A DNA stretch of 64,000 nucleotides from an uncultured Clostridium sp. (GTDB lineage Bacteria; Bacillota; Clostridia; Lachnospirales; Lachnospiraceae). Numbering within the stretch: position 1 is the stretch's first letter; each line of letters opens with the position of its first letter. The position numbers and the translations under genes were made by a program. A model generated the notes under the pieces. The model was given only the letters and a program-made list of their open reading frames with translations, did no database searches and had not been told where the DNA came from. The stretch is taken from positions 1-64,000 of the forward strand of contig UPYT01000010.1 in the NCBI GenBank assembly GCA_900538475.1, read 5' to 3'. Of this stretch, positions 47,852-57,600 are shown piece by piece.

Positions 47852-48337
47852 CTAAACTGCTCCCGGATACTTCTGATTCTCCGTCTCTGACGGCTCTTCC
47901 AGCTCCTCCAGAATGGCTTTTGCAGGCTCCTCCTGATATCCCGATATTTTGCGGACCAGCGGCTGCAGATAAGCTCCCGCCTTCATTCCCATGGCTCCCA
48001 GCACCGCTGCCAGCAGGTCAATCTTCAGCACACGCCAGAAGAAAAACAGGGCAGCTACAAACATTACCTTCCGGAGAAGGTTCTGAGCCACAGTAAGCTT
48101 GCTGGCGTAGTTTTCACTCTGACTGTCCAGGGCCCGCTCTGTTATGACAGCCATATGAACCAGCATCATCATGGCACCTGCCGCTCCCACTATAAGCCCC
48201 AGAATTACCGGAACTACCGGATAGGAAAATCCGGGAAGAAACAGGACTGCCAGAACCGCCAGAATCACATTCCACAGGATCACTCCTACAGACATCTCCA
48301 GAAGCAGCCGTTTTGTTGGTCTGCTAAGCCATATCAT
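47852..48337 (-). CDS. atpI: ATP synthase subunit I (AtpI-like)
   Basis: 161 residues with four predicted membrane spans (about 12-34, 40-62, 88-104, 108-125) and a polar tail. Second gene of the operon, overlapping the preceding gene by 4 nt. AtpI proteins assist c-ring assembly in sodium-type enzymes. Sequence conservation in this family is low, so the call rests on topology and position. Confidence 0.75.
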   Translation of the reverse strand: MIWLSRPTKRLLLEMSVGVILWNVILAVLAVLFLPGFSYPVVPVILGLIVGAAGAMMMLVHMAVITERALDSQSENYASKLTVAQNLLRKVMFVAALFFFWRVLKIDLLAAVLGAMGMKAGAYLQPLVRKISGYQEEPAKAILEELEEPSETENQKYPGAV

Positions 48338-48690
48338 CTTTCGTCTGCCTCCTTCATTCTATTCTTCGGTTCCTCCGACTGTCCTGCCGCAAAAATACGG
48401 CTGGACTGCTTTGGCTTGCTGATTCCCGTTCTTGATGTCAGAGCTCTGCTCTCCTTTCGGATGCGTTCGTCCTCCTTCTTCTCCTGTTCCAGAGTCCGCT
48501 TTGCCATCCCCCAGGCACACCGTCCCCCTGACAGCACACCGAGAATCACCATTGGAATCATCACACTTCCCCCCAGATGGGAGTCCACCTGATATCCAAT
48601 GAAAACACACAGAAAGACAGGTGTGATTACGCACAGGCCAAGCTGCGTTATCATCGCAAGGCTCCGAAATACACTTTTTTTGTAATGCAT
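48334..48690 (-). CDS. AtpZ/AtpI-type small membrane protein
   Basis: 118 residues: two membrane spans (about 10-32 and 40-58, with the intervening GYQVDSHLGGS and following LGVLSGGRCAWGM typical of the AtpZ family) and a long charged C-terminal tail. First gene of the ATP synthase operon. The start at 48690 has GGGTGG upstream; the frame extends to 48759 over the promoter. Confidence 0.78.
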   Translation of the reverse strand: MHYKKSVFRSLAMITQLGLCVITPVFLCVFIGYQVDSHLGGSVMIPMVILGVLSGGRCAWGMAKRTLEQEKKEDERIRKESRALTSRTGISKPKQSSRIFAAGQSEEPKNRMKEADER

Positions 48691-48729
48691 CACTGTCCAC
48701 CCTTCTCTGTATTTTTGCATGTACCTACT

Positions 48730-48758
48730 ATTATACCCAATACTTTTTATTTTGTCCA
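48730..48758 (-). promoter_or_regulatory. Promoter of the ATP synthase operon
   Basis: TGGACA (48753-48758) and TATAAT (48730-48735), spacer 17 bp, minus strand, 40 nt before the first gene. Confidence 0.75.
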
Positions 48759-49142
48759 TTATTCATAGGAATTTCGTAAAAATAACATTCAGATTGTACA
48801 ACACTTTAAAGATTGTCACAAATTTATCATTATTATCACCAATCCTGTCCATATTATTTTGTTAATTTTCCATAGAAATCCAGAAAGTTTATGGATTTTA
48901 CACTTTTTAAATCACAAAATTTTTCAGGTACACCGATAGTTTTTTCCTTTTCCAGGCCATATATCAAAATTCTGTTAAGGTTCCTCTCTGATTATATGAT
49001 TTTTGTCAACAAATCATACAGGTTCCGTTAAGAGTCCGGAAAACCTATTTTCATCTGAGGGATTACCGTCTAAAATACAAAACAGTGATTGCCGATATTT
49101 CATTCACATAAATCCATATTTTGAGAGAGGAGATTTTGTCTT
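48759..49142. other. AT-rich divergent intergenic region
   Basis: About 380 nt with no gene. Notable items are a palindrome TATGATTT-N8-AAATCATA (48995-49018), the partial repeats GTTAAGGTTCC and GGTTCCGTTAAG on its two sides, and a weak plus-strand -10 TAAAAT near 49070. Otherwise nothing assignable. Confidence 0.45.
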
Positions 49143-49289
49143 ATGAACAGTATTTTAATCTGGATGATTACTATTTTATATGGAGTAATCGGAGGCGTTT
49201 CCACCCTGGCTCTTGTCGCAGGTATTCCAGCCATCATCTTCTGGAAATTCTACCGCCGGGCAGCTCTGAAAATCTCTATTATGGATTAA
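49143..49289 (+). CDS. Small membrane protein of unknown function
   Basis: 48 residues from ATG: MNSILIWMITILYGVIGGVS, then a second hydrophobic part (LALVAGIPAIIFWKF) and a basic end (YRRAALKISIMD). GAGAGGAG lies about 10 nt upstream and a convincing plus-strand terminator follows (49338-49409). No family recognised. It is the only plus-strand gene in this half of the window. Confidence 0.6.
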   Translation: MNSILIWMITILYGVIGGVSTLALVAGIPAIIFWKFYRRAALKISIMD

Positions 49290-49337
49290 CGATTTGCCTA
49301 TTTCTACACTTCCTTTCTTTCGGAACATCCGAAAGAC

Positions 49338-49409
49338 AAATTCGCCGGAGAGACAAAGAGGTGCTTTTATACGCACAGCTTCGTTTCTCCGACGAATTTT
49401 TATTTTTCA
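49338..49409 (+). terminator. Terminator after the small membrane protein
   Basis: AAATTCGCCGGAGA pairs with TCTCCGACGAATTT (one mismatch) around a long loop, followed by TTATTTTTC on the plus strand. Confidence 0.7.
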
Positions 49410-49423
49410 TAATTATAACCGTT

Positions 49424-49843
49424 TTACAGAGCCTGACGAATCTTCTCCGCAATCTCTTCGCACTGGGCATCGTCAAATACGACTCTTCCCGGATTCATCT
49501 CAAAGGTTCCGCCATACTCGAATTCACCCTCATACTTGGGAACAAGATGCATATGCAGATGGCAGCCGGTATCTCCGTAAGCGCCGTAGTTTACTTTCTT
49601 AGGATGGTAAACCTTGTGAATGGCGCGGGCAGCTTTTGCCACATCTGCAAAAAATGCATTTCTCTCCTCGTCCGTCAGTTCAATCATCTCGCTGATATGC
49701 TTGTCATGAGCCAGAATCAGACGTCCCGGATGACTCTGCTCCTTAAATACATACAGAAAGCCTGTATCCATCTTACAGATAGGGTAAGCGAACTTTGCAA
49801 CCAAATCTCCCTGCATACAGTATGCGCAATTTACATCTTTCAT
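49424..49843 (-). CDS. HIT family nucleotide-binding hydrolase
   Basis: 139 residues with the histidine triad HLHMHLVPKY (about 95-104). N-terminal CAYC and a later Cys could bind zinc as in some HIT proteins. Probably hydrolyses nucleoside phosphoramidates or dinucleotides; exact substrate unknown. Monocistronic. Confidence 0.9.
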   Translation of the reverse strand: MKDVNCAYCMQGDLVAKFAYPICKMDTGFLYVFKEQSHPGRLILAHDKHISEMIELTDEERNAFFADVAKAARAIHKVYHPKKVNYGAYGDTGCHLHMHLVPKYEGEFEYGGTFEMNPGRVVFDDAQCEEIAEKIRQAL

Positions 49844-49991
49844 GTCTTGTACCTTCCTTCTTCAGATTAGCCGTAGCAGCTGTATTACTGCTTCTATTCT
49901 ACTCCTGTTCCCGCTCATGCGCAAGTAAAACTGGCGAAAAGAAAAGCCGAAGTCTTCCGACTCCGGCCTTTCTTGATACAGGTCTTTTTTA

Positions 49992-51476
49992 TCAGCCTGC
50001 CATGGGATGTACTCCCTCATTATTTTCTTCCTTCTCTTCAGACTCCTCAGTCGGCTTAACTGCCTTTTTCCAGGCATGCATAGCCAGTGCCATAGCGATA
50101 ACGCCATAGGATACGAATACACGGAAATACTCACCGATGACCGGATCGCCGAACAGCTCCTTACCAGCCAGCGGAGATACGATAAACAGTGTATGGAACA
50201 GGACAATACCCAGCAGAGCCTGCTTATTGGTAGCCTTCTGTACAGAAGCGCCTCCTACCAGAAGAGCTGCAATCGCAAACTGTCCCACCTGAGTATGAGC
50301 GCCGTAGGTGGACAGGGTTCCCACATTCTGCAGGAAGATCAGCTGTCCCCAGCTCGCCAATACCGTTGAGAAAATCATGGCAATGATACGGGTTCTGTCT
50401 ACGTTGATACCGGAAGCGTTTGCCACGGCACGGCTCTGACCTACCGTTCTCATATTCTGGCCCAGACGGGTCTTCAGAAGAACATTGTTAAATACGCAGA
50501 GAGCTGCAATACACAGGTAAGTCATAACCGGAAGCTTCACCATAATCAGCACCTTGTACAGGGCCGGAATATAGGTCAGACCATATACGACTGCTGCTGC
50601 CGCGATATATCCAAGAGCTTTTTTGGTATTAAACGGCTCGCCGCCTTCCTCAGATTTGGCCGCCAGCTTTGCTTTTACAAACTGCGCTGCCTGAACAATC
50701 ACAGTCAGGAGACAGCAAAGCTCCACTGCAGAAAGCAGAAGCAGACGGTCAGCAGATAAGAACCGCTCAACCGGACCAATAAAGCTGATTCCATAAATCA
50801 CAACTGCTGCTGCCACCGTGCTTCCTGTTTTCTTCCAGTTGTTCTCCTGCTTCTTAGCCAGCTTAAAGGCCAGGGAGCAAACCGTTCCAATCAGGAACAG
50901 ATAGAAACCAACCTCCAGAATCGTCAGCATGGGAACATTGTCCAGAGCATATTTTACGGTATCCTTTAAGTCAATGGTATTCTTAACACCAACACCTGTA
51001 GGAATCATCAGCTTGGTATTTACCATAGGAATAATACCGCCGAATACAAACAGGAAAATAAACTGATAAATTCCTTCTGCAAAATATCCCAGCACCAGAC
51101 CGCCGATCATCTCGCTGCCCTTCATATGGTTAAACAGCTTACCTACCAGATAACCAAAAAGAACAGAGAACGGAGTTGCCAGAGCTGCCGTCACCAGAAA
51201 TCCGCCGAAACCGGTCAGACCCCAGTATGTTGTCAGAAACAGAGCAATCTGCGCAGACATGGCTCCGATAACAATACCAAAGTTCAGTCCCATGCCGGCA
51301 ATAACCGGAATAATCAGGGAAAGTACAATAAATGAGTTACGCGCAATTCGAGTAAACAGCTCCGGAATAACAAAAGTCAGCGGCTGCTTTGATGCAATGG
51401 TTGCGCCTACACACAATAATATAAACAGAATTACTACTTTATTCTGAAACAGAATATCCTTCAGCTTCTTATTCAC
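49992..51476 (-). CDS. ABC transporter permease, long form with internal duplication
   Basis: About 494 residues, of the BPD_transp_2 class used by sugar and nucleoside (BMP-type) importers, with conserved LGQNMRTVGQSRAVANASGINVDRTR near residue 345. It is some 130 residues longer than its partner because of an extra hydrophobic region (about 205-320) in which two stretches, AAAVVIYGISFIGP and AAAAVVYGLTYIPA, resemble each other. The start at the second GTG (51476) is chosen, since the first lies inside the ribosome-binding site GGGAGGTGA. Overlaps the preceding permease by 8 nt. Confidence 0.85.
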   Translation of the reverse strand: MNKKLKDILFQNKVVILFILLCVGATIASKQPLTFVIPELFTRIARNSFIVLSLIIPVIAGMGLNFGIVIGAMSAQIALFLTTYWGLTGFGGFLVTAALATPFSVLFGYLVGKLFNHMKGSEMIGGLVLGYFAEGIYQFIFLFVFGGIIPMVNTKLMIPTGVGVKNTIDLKDTVKYALDNVPMLTILEVGFYLFLIGTVCSLAFKLAKKQENNWKKTGSTVAAAVVIYGISFIGPVERFLSADRLLLLSAVELCCLLTVIVQAAQFVKAKLAAKSEEGGEPFNTKKALGYIAAAAVVYGLTYIPALYKVLIMVKLPVMTYLCIAALCVFNNVLLKTRLGQNMRTVGQSRAVANASGINVDRTRIIAMIFSTVLASWGQLIFLQNVGTLSTYGAHTQVGQFAIAALLVGGASVQKATNKQALLGIVLFHTLFIVSPLAGKELFGDPVIGEYFRVFVSYGVIAMALAMHAWKKAVKPTEESEEKEENNEGVHPMAG

Positions 51477-52560
51477 GGCCGTCACCTCCCTTTGCCTGAG
51501 TCAGAGCGTAGATAATAATACCGTTGGAAATAATCATACGCATAACCTCGGACAGGTTTCCTTCCGGAATAATCTGGTTTACAACCGGAAGTCCCAGCGT
51601 CATGATACCCTGGAACAGGAATGTACCAATCAGTACATGAACAATCAATGCCCTCTTCGGTGTTGCACCGCCAATCAGCACTGCGGCTACAGAGGTAAAG
51701 CCCATCATCATCGGTCCGTTATACAGCTGCATAAAGCCGAAGCCCTGCGCGTACACCAGAATACCGACTGCCGCCAGCACTGTGGAAATGGTGGTTCCAA
51801 TCAGGCGCATCTTATTTACATTGATTCCTGCTGCTTTGGCAAACATGGGATTGGCGCCTGCAGCAGTCATTGCCATACCGGTTTTGGACCGCATAAACAG
51901 CCATACCAGGAAGCACATCAGGAAGAAGAACAGCAAAAGACCGGTCGGGAACAGGAAATCACCCATTCCGAAAGCCATTGTCTTATTCATAACCTCACTG
52001 AAAGAAGATGCCAGAGAAATGGTATTACGCATACCTTTACCGGCATTGGGCCAGATCAGCTCACCATTATCAAAAGGAAGCAGCATCCAGACCATATTCA
52101 TAAATGCGATAACAGAGAATCCCACATAAGTGGTAACTGTCATCTCAGAGCCCTTTACCCGGTTTAACAGCAGTCCATAAAGATAGCCGATTCCCGTAGC
52201 CAGAACCACACCAATCAGAATTGCCACCAGAATTGCCACCCAGGCTGCAAACAGCGGATGAATGGCTACCAGAGACGGATTCTGTGCAATATTCAGCTGA
52301 ATGACAATAATACCGCCCAGCAGGCCTCCTACGATACCCATGGAGATACCAAAGTTCAGGCCAATTCCGCACTGAACCGCAGGCACCATAGCCAGGGCCA
52401 GAATTCCAAACATACCCCAGCGGCGAAGGATATCACCGAAAAACTGCGGCATATTCATCTGAAAGGCTGATGCCCCGATAACCAGCAGAATAAAGAATCC
52501 TGCAATAATAATACGCGGCAGGCCGAATTTATTTATCATCTTTTTTAATGGATTATCCAT
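51469..52560 (-). CDS. ABC transporter permease
   Basis: 363 residues, about 8-10 membrane spans, BPD_transp_2 family, with the typical TGMAMTAAGANPMFAKAAGINVNKMR cytoplasmic loop (split across about 220-245). Start at 52560 supported by AAGGAGG; it overlaps the ATPase gene by 8 nt. Forms the heterodimeric channel with the longer permease downstream. Confidence 0.88.
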   Translation of the reverse strand: MDNPLKKMINKFGLPRIIIAGFFILLVIGASAFQMNMPQFFGDILRRWGMFGILALAMVPAVQCGIGLNFGISMGIVGGLLGGIIVIQLNIAQNPSLVAIHPLFAAWVAILVAILIGVVLATGIGYLYGLLLNRVKGSEMTVTTYVGFSVIAFMNMVWMLLPFDNGELIWPNAGKGMRNTISLASSFSEVMNKTMAFGMGDFLFPTGLLLFFFLMCFLVWLFMRSKTGMAMTAAGANPMFAKAAGINVNKMRLIGTTISTVLAAVGILVYAQGFGFMQLYNGPMMMGFTSVAAVLIGGATPKRALIVHVLIGTFLFQGIMTLGLPVVNQIIPEGNLSEVMRMIISNGIIIYALTQAKGGDGRE

Positions 52561-54169
52561 TGTTCTGACCTCCTTTCCATGCTCCGGACATTGCCAGTCC
52601 AAAGTTTGCATCTGAATCATCCGGAGACAGGATACATGCCAGCTTTCCGTCAGAAACGATGCCTATCCGGTCAGAAATGGACCGCAGTTCTACTAATTCA
52701 GAGGAAACAATAATTACTGTTAATCCGGTTTCCCGGTTCAGCTTTGTCAGGTACTCCAGCACCAGCTTTTTCGCACCGATATCAATACCACGGGTCGGCT
52801 CTGATACAAACAGAATATCCGGCTCCAGAGTCAGCGCACGAGCCAGACACACCTTCTGCTGATTTCCGCCTGACAGCCTTCCTGCTGCCTGACGAATTCC
52901 AGTACAGCGAATATCCAGGGTCTTTACCATATTTTCTGCATGAGCCTTGGCTGCTGCAGAATCGTAAAGATGCATCCAGCCGATTTTCTTTAAGAACTTG
53001 CCATTGGTGTACATGGCAGAGAAGATAATATTCTGCTCAATGCTTTCATCCAGCAGAAGACCTACGCCCCGACGATCCTCAGAAACAAAGGCAACCTTGT
53101 GTTCCAGGGCATCGCCCAGCTTATCCAGATTCAGAAGCTCGCCGTTGATCCTGACCTCGCCAGATGCCTTGTACAGCCCCATGATTCCATTGGGAATTCC
53201 CAGCTTACCCTGTCCTGCCAGGCCGCCAATACCGAAAATCTCACCTTTCCGGATATCCAGGTCAATTCCTTTTACCTGCTCACCAGGCATATCTACCTTG
53301 TAGTTGCGAAGACTTACAGCAATCTCCTTGTCACTGATCTTACGGGTATCCGGCTCAGAGCTTTCATCTACCAGCTTCTCTACCTTACGGCCAATCATCA
53401 GCTCTGCAATCTCAACTACGTTGGTATCTTTAATCTCTTTTCTTGCAACGAACTCGCCATCTCGAAGAATGGTCATACCGTCCGCCACTGCCATAACCTC
53501 GTCCAAACGGTGAGTAATGAAAATAATAGCAATGCCCTGGGATGAAATCACCCGCATGGCTTCCAGAAGACGATCTGCCTCAGACTCTGTCAGAACTGCT
53601 GTCGGCTCGTCGAATACCAGAATCCGAATACCAGTCTTATCCAGCTCACGGGCAATCTCAATAAACTGCATATATCCTACTGGAAGACCTGCCACCTTCA
53701 CATAGTCCTCAATCTGAAGTCCTATGGTCTTTAACGCCTTCTTGGCATCCTTTCTCATGGCCTTTGTATCCAGGGTTTCCATGGATTTGCCAAAAAGACG
53801 GCTTGCCAGGTTCGGCGTACTGATTTCACGTCCAACCTTAATATTCTCTGTAACAGTAAATCCCGGAATCAGCATAAATTCCTGATGCACCATACCGATG
53901 CCCAGCTCCATGGCCTTTAAGGGGGTATCGATGACTACATCCTCGCCGCCTACCTGAATCGTTCCCTCATATCCTCCCGTATTGTGAATCACAGGCATAC
54001 CAAACAGGATATTCATCAGTGTGGATTTTCCTGCTCCGTTCTCTCCCATCAGCGCATGAATCTCGCCGGGACGAATATGCAGGTTTACTCCTTTTAAAAC
54101 ACGGTTGCCGTAATATTCTTTGGCAATGTTGTCCATTTTAAGGACATAGATTTCGTTCGTGTTCTCCAA
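52553..54169 (-). CDS. ABC transporter ATP-binding protein, two fused ATPase domains
   Basis: 538 residues like the MglA/RbsA and BMP-system ATPases. Domain 1: GENGAGKSTL, FDEPTAVLTESEAD, with a non-standard signature (PVGYMQF). Domain 2: degenerate Walker A (GLAGQGKLG), intact signature LSGGNQQK, SEPTRGID. The mixed sites are normal for this class. It starts at TTG (54169) with AGAGG 8 nt upstream; the first ATG is 33 nt further in without a ribosome-binding site. Confidence 0.9.
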   Translation of the reverse strand: MENTNEIYVLKMDNIAKEYYGNRVLKGVNLHIRPGEIHALMGENGAGKSTLMNILFGMPVIHNTGGYEGTIQVGGEDVVIDTPLKAMELGIGMVHQEFMLIPGFTVTENIKVGREISTPNLASRLFGKSMETLDTKAMRKDAKKALKTIGLQIEDYVKVAGLPVGYMQFIEIARELDKTGIRILVFDEPTAVLTESEADRLLEAMRVISSQGIAIIFITHRLDEVMAVADGMTILRDGEFVARKEIKDTNVVEIAELMIGRKVEKLVDESSEPDTRKISDKEIAVSLRNYKVDMPGEQVKGIDLDIRKGEIFGIGGLAGQGKLGIPNGIMGLYKASGEVRINGELLNLDKLGDALEHKVAFVSEDRRGVGLLLDESIEQNIIFSAMYTNGKFLKKIGWMHLYDSAAAKAHAENMVKTLDIRCTGIRQAAGRLSGGNQQKVCLARALTLEPDILFVSEPTRGIDIGAKKLVLEYLTKLNRETGLTVIIVSSELVELRSISDRIGIVSDGKLACILSPDDSDANFGLAMSGAWKGGQNNG

Positions 54170-54415
54170 TTCAATAACCTCTTTCTACATTCATTTGTTA
54201 TAAGTCTCACAGGGCACTTCCTGTAAGGAAAAAGAGTTCCTCTCTGCACTCCCCATCAGGCGAAACGCTTTTTCTTTACAGAAAGCATCTCCTGTACAGA
54301 ACCGCCGTCCCTTTCAACCGTTCTGTATACAGGAAAAGGTTCCGCCAACTTTCGCCGTAATGCGTCTGTTGGCGAAACCCTGTTGCTCCTGAATTAATAT
54401 GGTTTCAGCCGTTCT
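54170..54415 (-). other. Spacer with hairpins between binding-protein and ATPase genes
   Basis: Holds CCTGTACAGAAC/GTTCTGTATACAGG (about 54291-54333) and CGCCAAC/GTTGGCG (about 54344-54375). Such 3' stems commonly stabilise the binding-protein mRNA or cause partial termination, giving more binding protein than transporter. Confidence 0.5.
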
Positions 54416-55657
54416 TTATTCAAAAGTAACAAAATCAGACATAACCAGGAAATGATTGTCCTTAGCATTGCCACTGTCATCTACATAGTGAGCAATGGTC
54501 ATCTTTGCATCCGGAGTATACTGCTCTGCACATTCCTGGATGGTGTCACGCAGAACCTGCTCGTCCAGAACCACACCATTGGTCTCGCCTTCCAGAACCT
54601 TCTTTGCATACTCAACGCCTGCATTTACGAACAGCATATTACAGGGAACGCCCCAGGTGGAAACACGTCCGCCCATGTTGTACTCGTCAACCTTGGCCTG
54701 CAGCTGCTCCATCATGTAGGTTACATCAGCCTCATGACCAGCCATGTCGATATTAAGAGCTGCCGGGAATGCGTGGAACGGAGACGGACAGCACTGTAAG
54801 CTGTAGATAGCGCCGTTCTCAAATACGGAACGAATCAGCGGCTCCTGCATACCACAGTTGGTGGTGAAGAATACAGTGTCCTTGCCGTACTTCTCGATCT
54901 GACGCGGAACATCCTCCAGGATGAACTGCTGAGCACCGGTAATACCAGAGTCACCGGTCGGGTCCGGAGCGGTGACGTCAACCATCTCGATACCGTTCTC
55001 TTCACAGTACTTCTTCATGTTCTCGTGACGTGCAACGATCAGAGCGTAGCTCATGTGACGCGGGAAAGAGTAGTGAATCAGAGTCTTTGCACCCTGCGCC
55101 TTTGCCTGCGGCGGAATCACAGTACCGCATCCAGGCTCGTCAACCTGCAGAACGATATCAGCCTTCGGGTTAATAACGCCCGGGTCCTCACCAGGAGTAC
55201 CTGCAATGAAGATCATGTCAGGACGGGTCTCACGTACTTTGTCGATTGCAGCTGCGGTTCCCGGAACTGCCTGACACCAAACAATTGCCTTAACCTCTGG
55301 ATCAGAAGCCATTGCTACTGCATTGGAAATCAGAGTCTCGGTTTCAGTGGTAAAGTTATCCGGATAGGTAGCGGTAACAATCATGTCACCGTACTTCTCT
55401 TTCATCTTGTTGGCCTGAGTAATCTCCTCATCACCCTGAGATGCTGTACCGGTAAGAATACCAATCTTAAAAGGCTCAGCCTCTTTCTGCTCCTCTGCTT
55501 TGGTCTCAGCTCCCTCTGCTGATTCCCCTGCTGCTGCAGTAGTTGCTGCCTCAGTCGCCGGTGCTGCTGTTGTTGCTGCCGGCTCTGCGCCGCGACAGCC
55601 TGCCAGAGACAATACCATTGCCGCTGCCATTGTCAGACTTAAGAAACGCTTTTTCAT
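54416..55657 (-). CDS. DUF3798 lipoprotein, presumed substrate-binding protein of the ABC importer
   Basis: 413 residues: signal peptide with lipobox LAGC (Cys21), an Ala/Thr/Glu low-complexity linker (about 25-62), then the DUF3798 domain (FKIGILTGTASQGDEEI, SNAVAMASDPEVKAIVWCQ, IFIAGTPGEDPGVI). The fold pattern (alternating beta strands and helices around IGILTG and IFIAGTP) resembles periplasmic-binding proteins. It is first in the operon before ATPase and two permeases, where the binding protein normally lies. Substrate unknown. AAGGAGG precedes the ATG. Confidence 0.87.
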   Translation of the reverse strand: MKKRFLSLTMAAAMVLSLAGCRGAEPAATTAAPATEAATTAAAGESAEGAETKAEEQKEAEPFKIGILTGTASQGDEEITQANKMKEKYGDMIVTATYPDNFTTETETLISNAVAMASDPEVKAIVWCQAVPGTAAAIDKVRETRPDMIFIAGTPGEDPGVINPKADIVLQVDEPGCGTVIPPQAKAQGAKTLIHYSFPRHMSYALIVARHENMKKYCEENGIEMVDVTAPDPTGDSGITGAQQFILEDVPRQIEKYGKDTVFFTTNCGMQEPLIRSVFENGAIYSLQCCPSPFHAFPAALNIDMAGHEADVTYMMEQLQAKVDEYNMGGRVSTWGVPCNMLFVNAGVEYAKKVLEGETNGVVLDEQVLRDTIQECAEQYTPDAKMTIAHYVDDSGNAKDNHFLVMSDFVTFE

Positions 55658-55787
55658 TTTTCTCCTCCTTATAAGTGTCTGTATTTATTTCAATATACTC
55701 CTGCGAGCATACAGAAATCAAATTTGGCAAAAAATAACACATCCGCCGGATCTCCTGTAAAACTAGTCACCTTTTTTGATTTCACTA

Positions 55788-55817
55788 AGTATAGCACAAG
55801 CAAGTGTCTTTTGTCCA
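55788..55817 (-). promoter_or_regulatory. Promoter of the DUF3798 ABC operon
   Basis: TGGACA (55812-55817), 18-bp spacer, TATACT (55788-55793) on the minus strand. The leader is about 125 nt and contains a small frame starting at 55742 with AGGAG 9 nt upstream that overlaps the lipoprotein start out of frame. Confidence 0.65.
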
Positions 55818-56018
55818 GCTACTTTTGTATGCGACAGGCGAATTTTTTCTGAAAGATTGTCTGAAAGTCATGAAAGTCACGCTATTATAAAACATATTTT
55901 CTGTTTTTCTTCTGCTGACAGATAGTTTTTTCGATTCGCCTGTAGTTATGAAACAGGCAGCAGCCTCTCCAGAGTTCTTCTTTCCGGAGAGGCTGCTGCA
56001 ATTTCAAAGCCCTATCTC
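55818..56018. other. Intergenic region with a terminator-like hairpin for the first lyase gene
   Basis: GCAGCAGCCTCTCC pairs perfectly with GGAGAGGCTGCTGC (55957-55999) 20 nt past the lyase stop codon. A T-rich tract is not immediate. The remainder is featureless AT-rich DNA. Confidence 0.6.
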
Positions 56019-57600
56019 TTATTTCTGTACCCAGACACCCTGGCTGTCTACCTGATAGCCGTCCGGCGTCATGCCTGACTGATACAGCGCTCCCTGAGGC
56101 ATTCCTGGGTTCTGCTGCTGATTCACAATCCATGCAGACTCCTGGCGGGTCCAGCCAGTATTTCCACGGGTAATGTCATTGAGGAAGTACCACTTGCCAT
56201 CAATATTCTGCCAGCCTGTTGCCATAGCACCACTTGGAAGCAGATAATACCAGTGCTGATCCTTTGTCTCAAAATACCAGCCTGTTCTCATATAGCCCTC
56301 TGCATCAAAGCAATACCACGTATTCTGAATCAGACTCCAGCTGTTCGTCTCATAGCTGCCGTCTGCGCGGCGATATCTCCATCTGCCGCCCTCGTTCTGC
56401 CAGATTCCGGAAGCAGACACTGCCGGACCTCGTGATGAAGAGCCAGAGGAACCAGAACCGCCGGATCTCTTTCTTCTGAATTCAGCAGTTACCTCTATAT
56501 CCTCACGCAAAATCAGGCGATAGGTTCCGTCAGAAGCAGTCTTTACCTTTTTGCCGTTTACATACAGTGCATTCAGTCTGTACCGGGAATCAGGAACTGC
56601 TTTCAGGATAATCTCCGTTCCTTCCGGTCCCTCCAGGCGGTTTGCAGTTACTGTACCGTTTGGAATATCCGGATCAATGACAACGTGGAACAGCTCTGTT
56701 TCCGGATTTTCCGGTTCTTCTCCCTCTGCATTTGCCAGAACAATAGTACCTGTCCGGCTCAGCATCAGAACAAGGTGATCATCCTCCAGCTTCCAGGTCA
56801 GAGGATATTCTTTTCCGTTTTCACCAAATACTGCTGCCACTATCTTTCTTTCCGGATCAATACACTCCGGAAGAGCTACCTCCAGGCGAATCGGAGCCTT
56901 CATAGACAGTCTGTTTCTCTCTCCGTCTTCCTTTTCCAGGAACAACTGCGTTCCAAAGCTATAGCAGTGCTCTGCATCTACTTTTACGCCGCCAAGCTTC
57001 TCCGGAACTACCGGTTTTTTATCCGGCTCTTCTGCATTGGAATCCGTTGCCTTTGCTGCCGGAGCATCTTCTTCTGTATCTGCATTTGACGCAGTGGCCT
57101 TGCGATTCTCCACGAAGTCTGCATTAGACGGTGTTGCTTCCTCGTCCTCAGACAGAATCCACTCATCCTCGTCTACAATGTCTGCATCCTCCTCATCGAG
57201 AATCTCTGCATTAGACGGTGTTGCTGTCGGTCTGTCTTCTTCCTCAGCCTCGCCAATCACCAGAACTGCTCTGGAAGGACCTTCTGCCTCAGACGGCAGA
57301 ATACTTAAAGCCATACCCTGAGCTTCTGCTGGACTCAGCTCTACGGCATCCTCAGATATCTCTTCTGCCTCCTCCACTGCATACTCCGTTCCTGCGAATG
57401 CCTCCTGATACAGCTCGGAAACAGCCAGAACATCATCAATCATGTAGCGAATCAGCTTATCATTGTCTGTATCCGCAATTTCTTCTACAGCAAGCTTCAC
57501 AGCCTCTCTGGCCTCTTCAGAATCTGTTCCGTTTTCTTCTGCTGCCTTCAGAGCATTCCTTATGGTGATTTTCAGTTCCTGAATCTCCTGCGGAAGCTCT
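56019..57600 (-). repeat. Near-identical 1.6-kb C-terminal module, copy A
   Basis: Aligns with 61191-62772 at a constant offset of 5,172. I count only about ten base differences (for example at 56036, 56132, 57500, 57528 and 57562). Identity drops sharply at about 57600 and at the stop codon. Confidence 0.85.
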
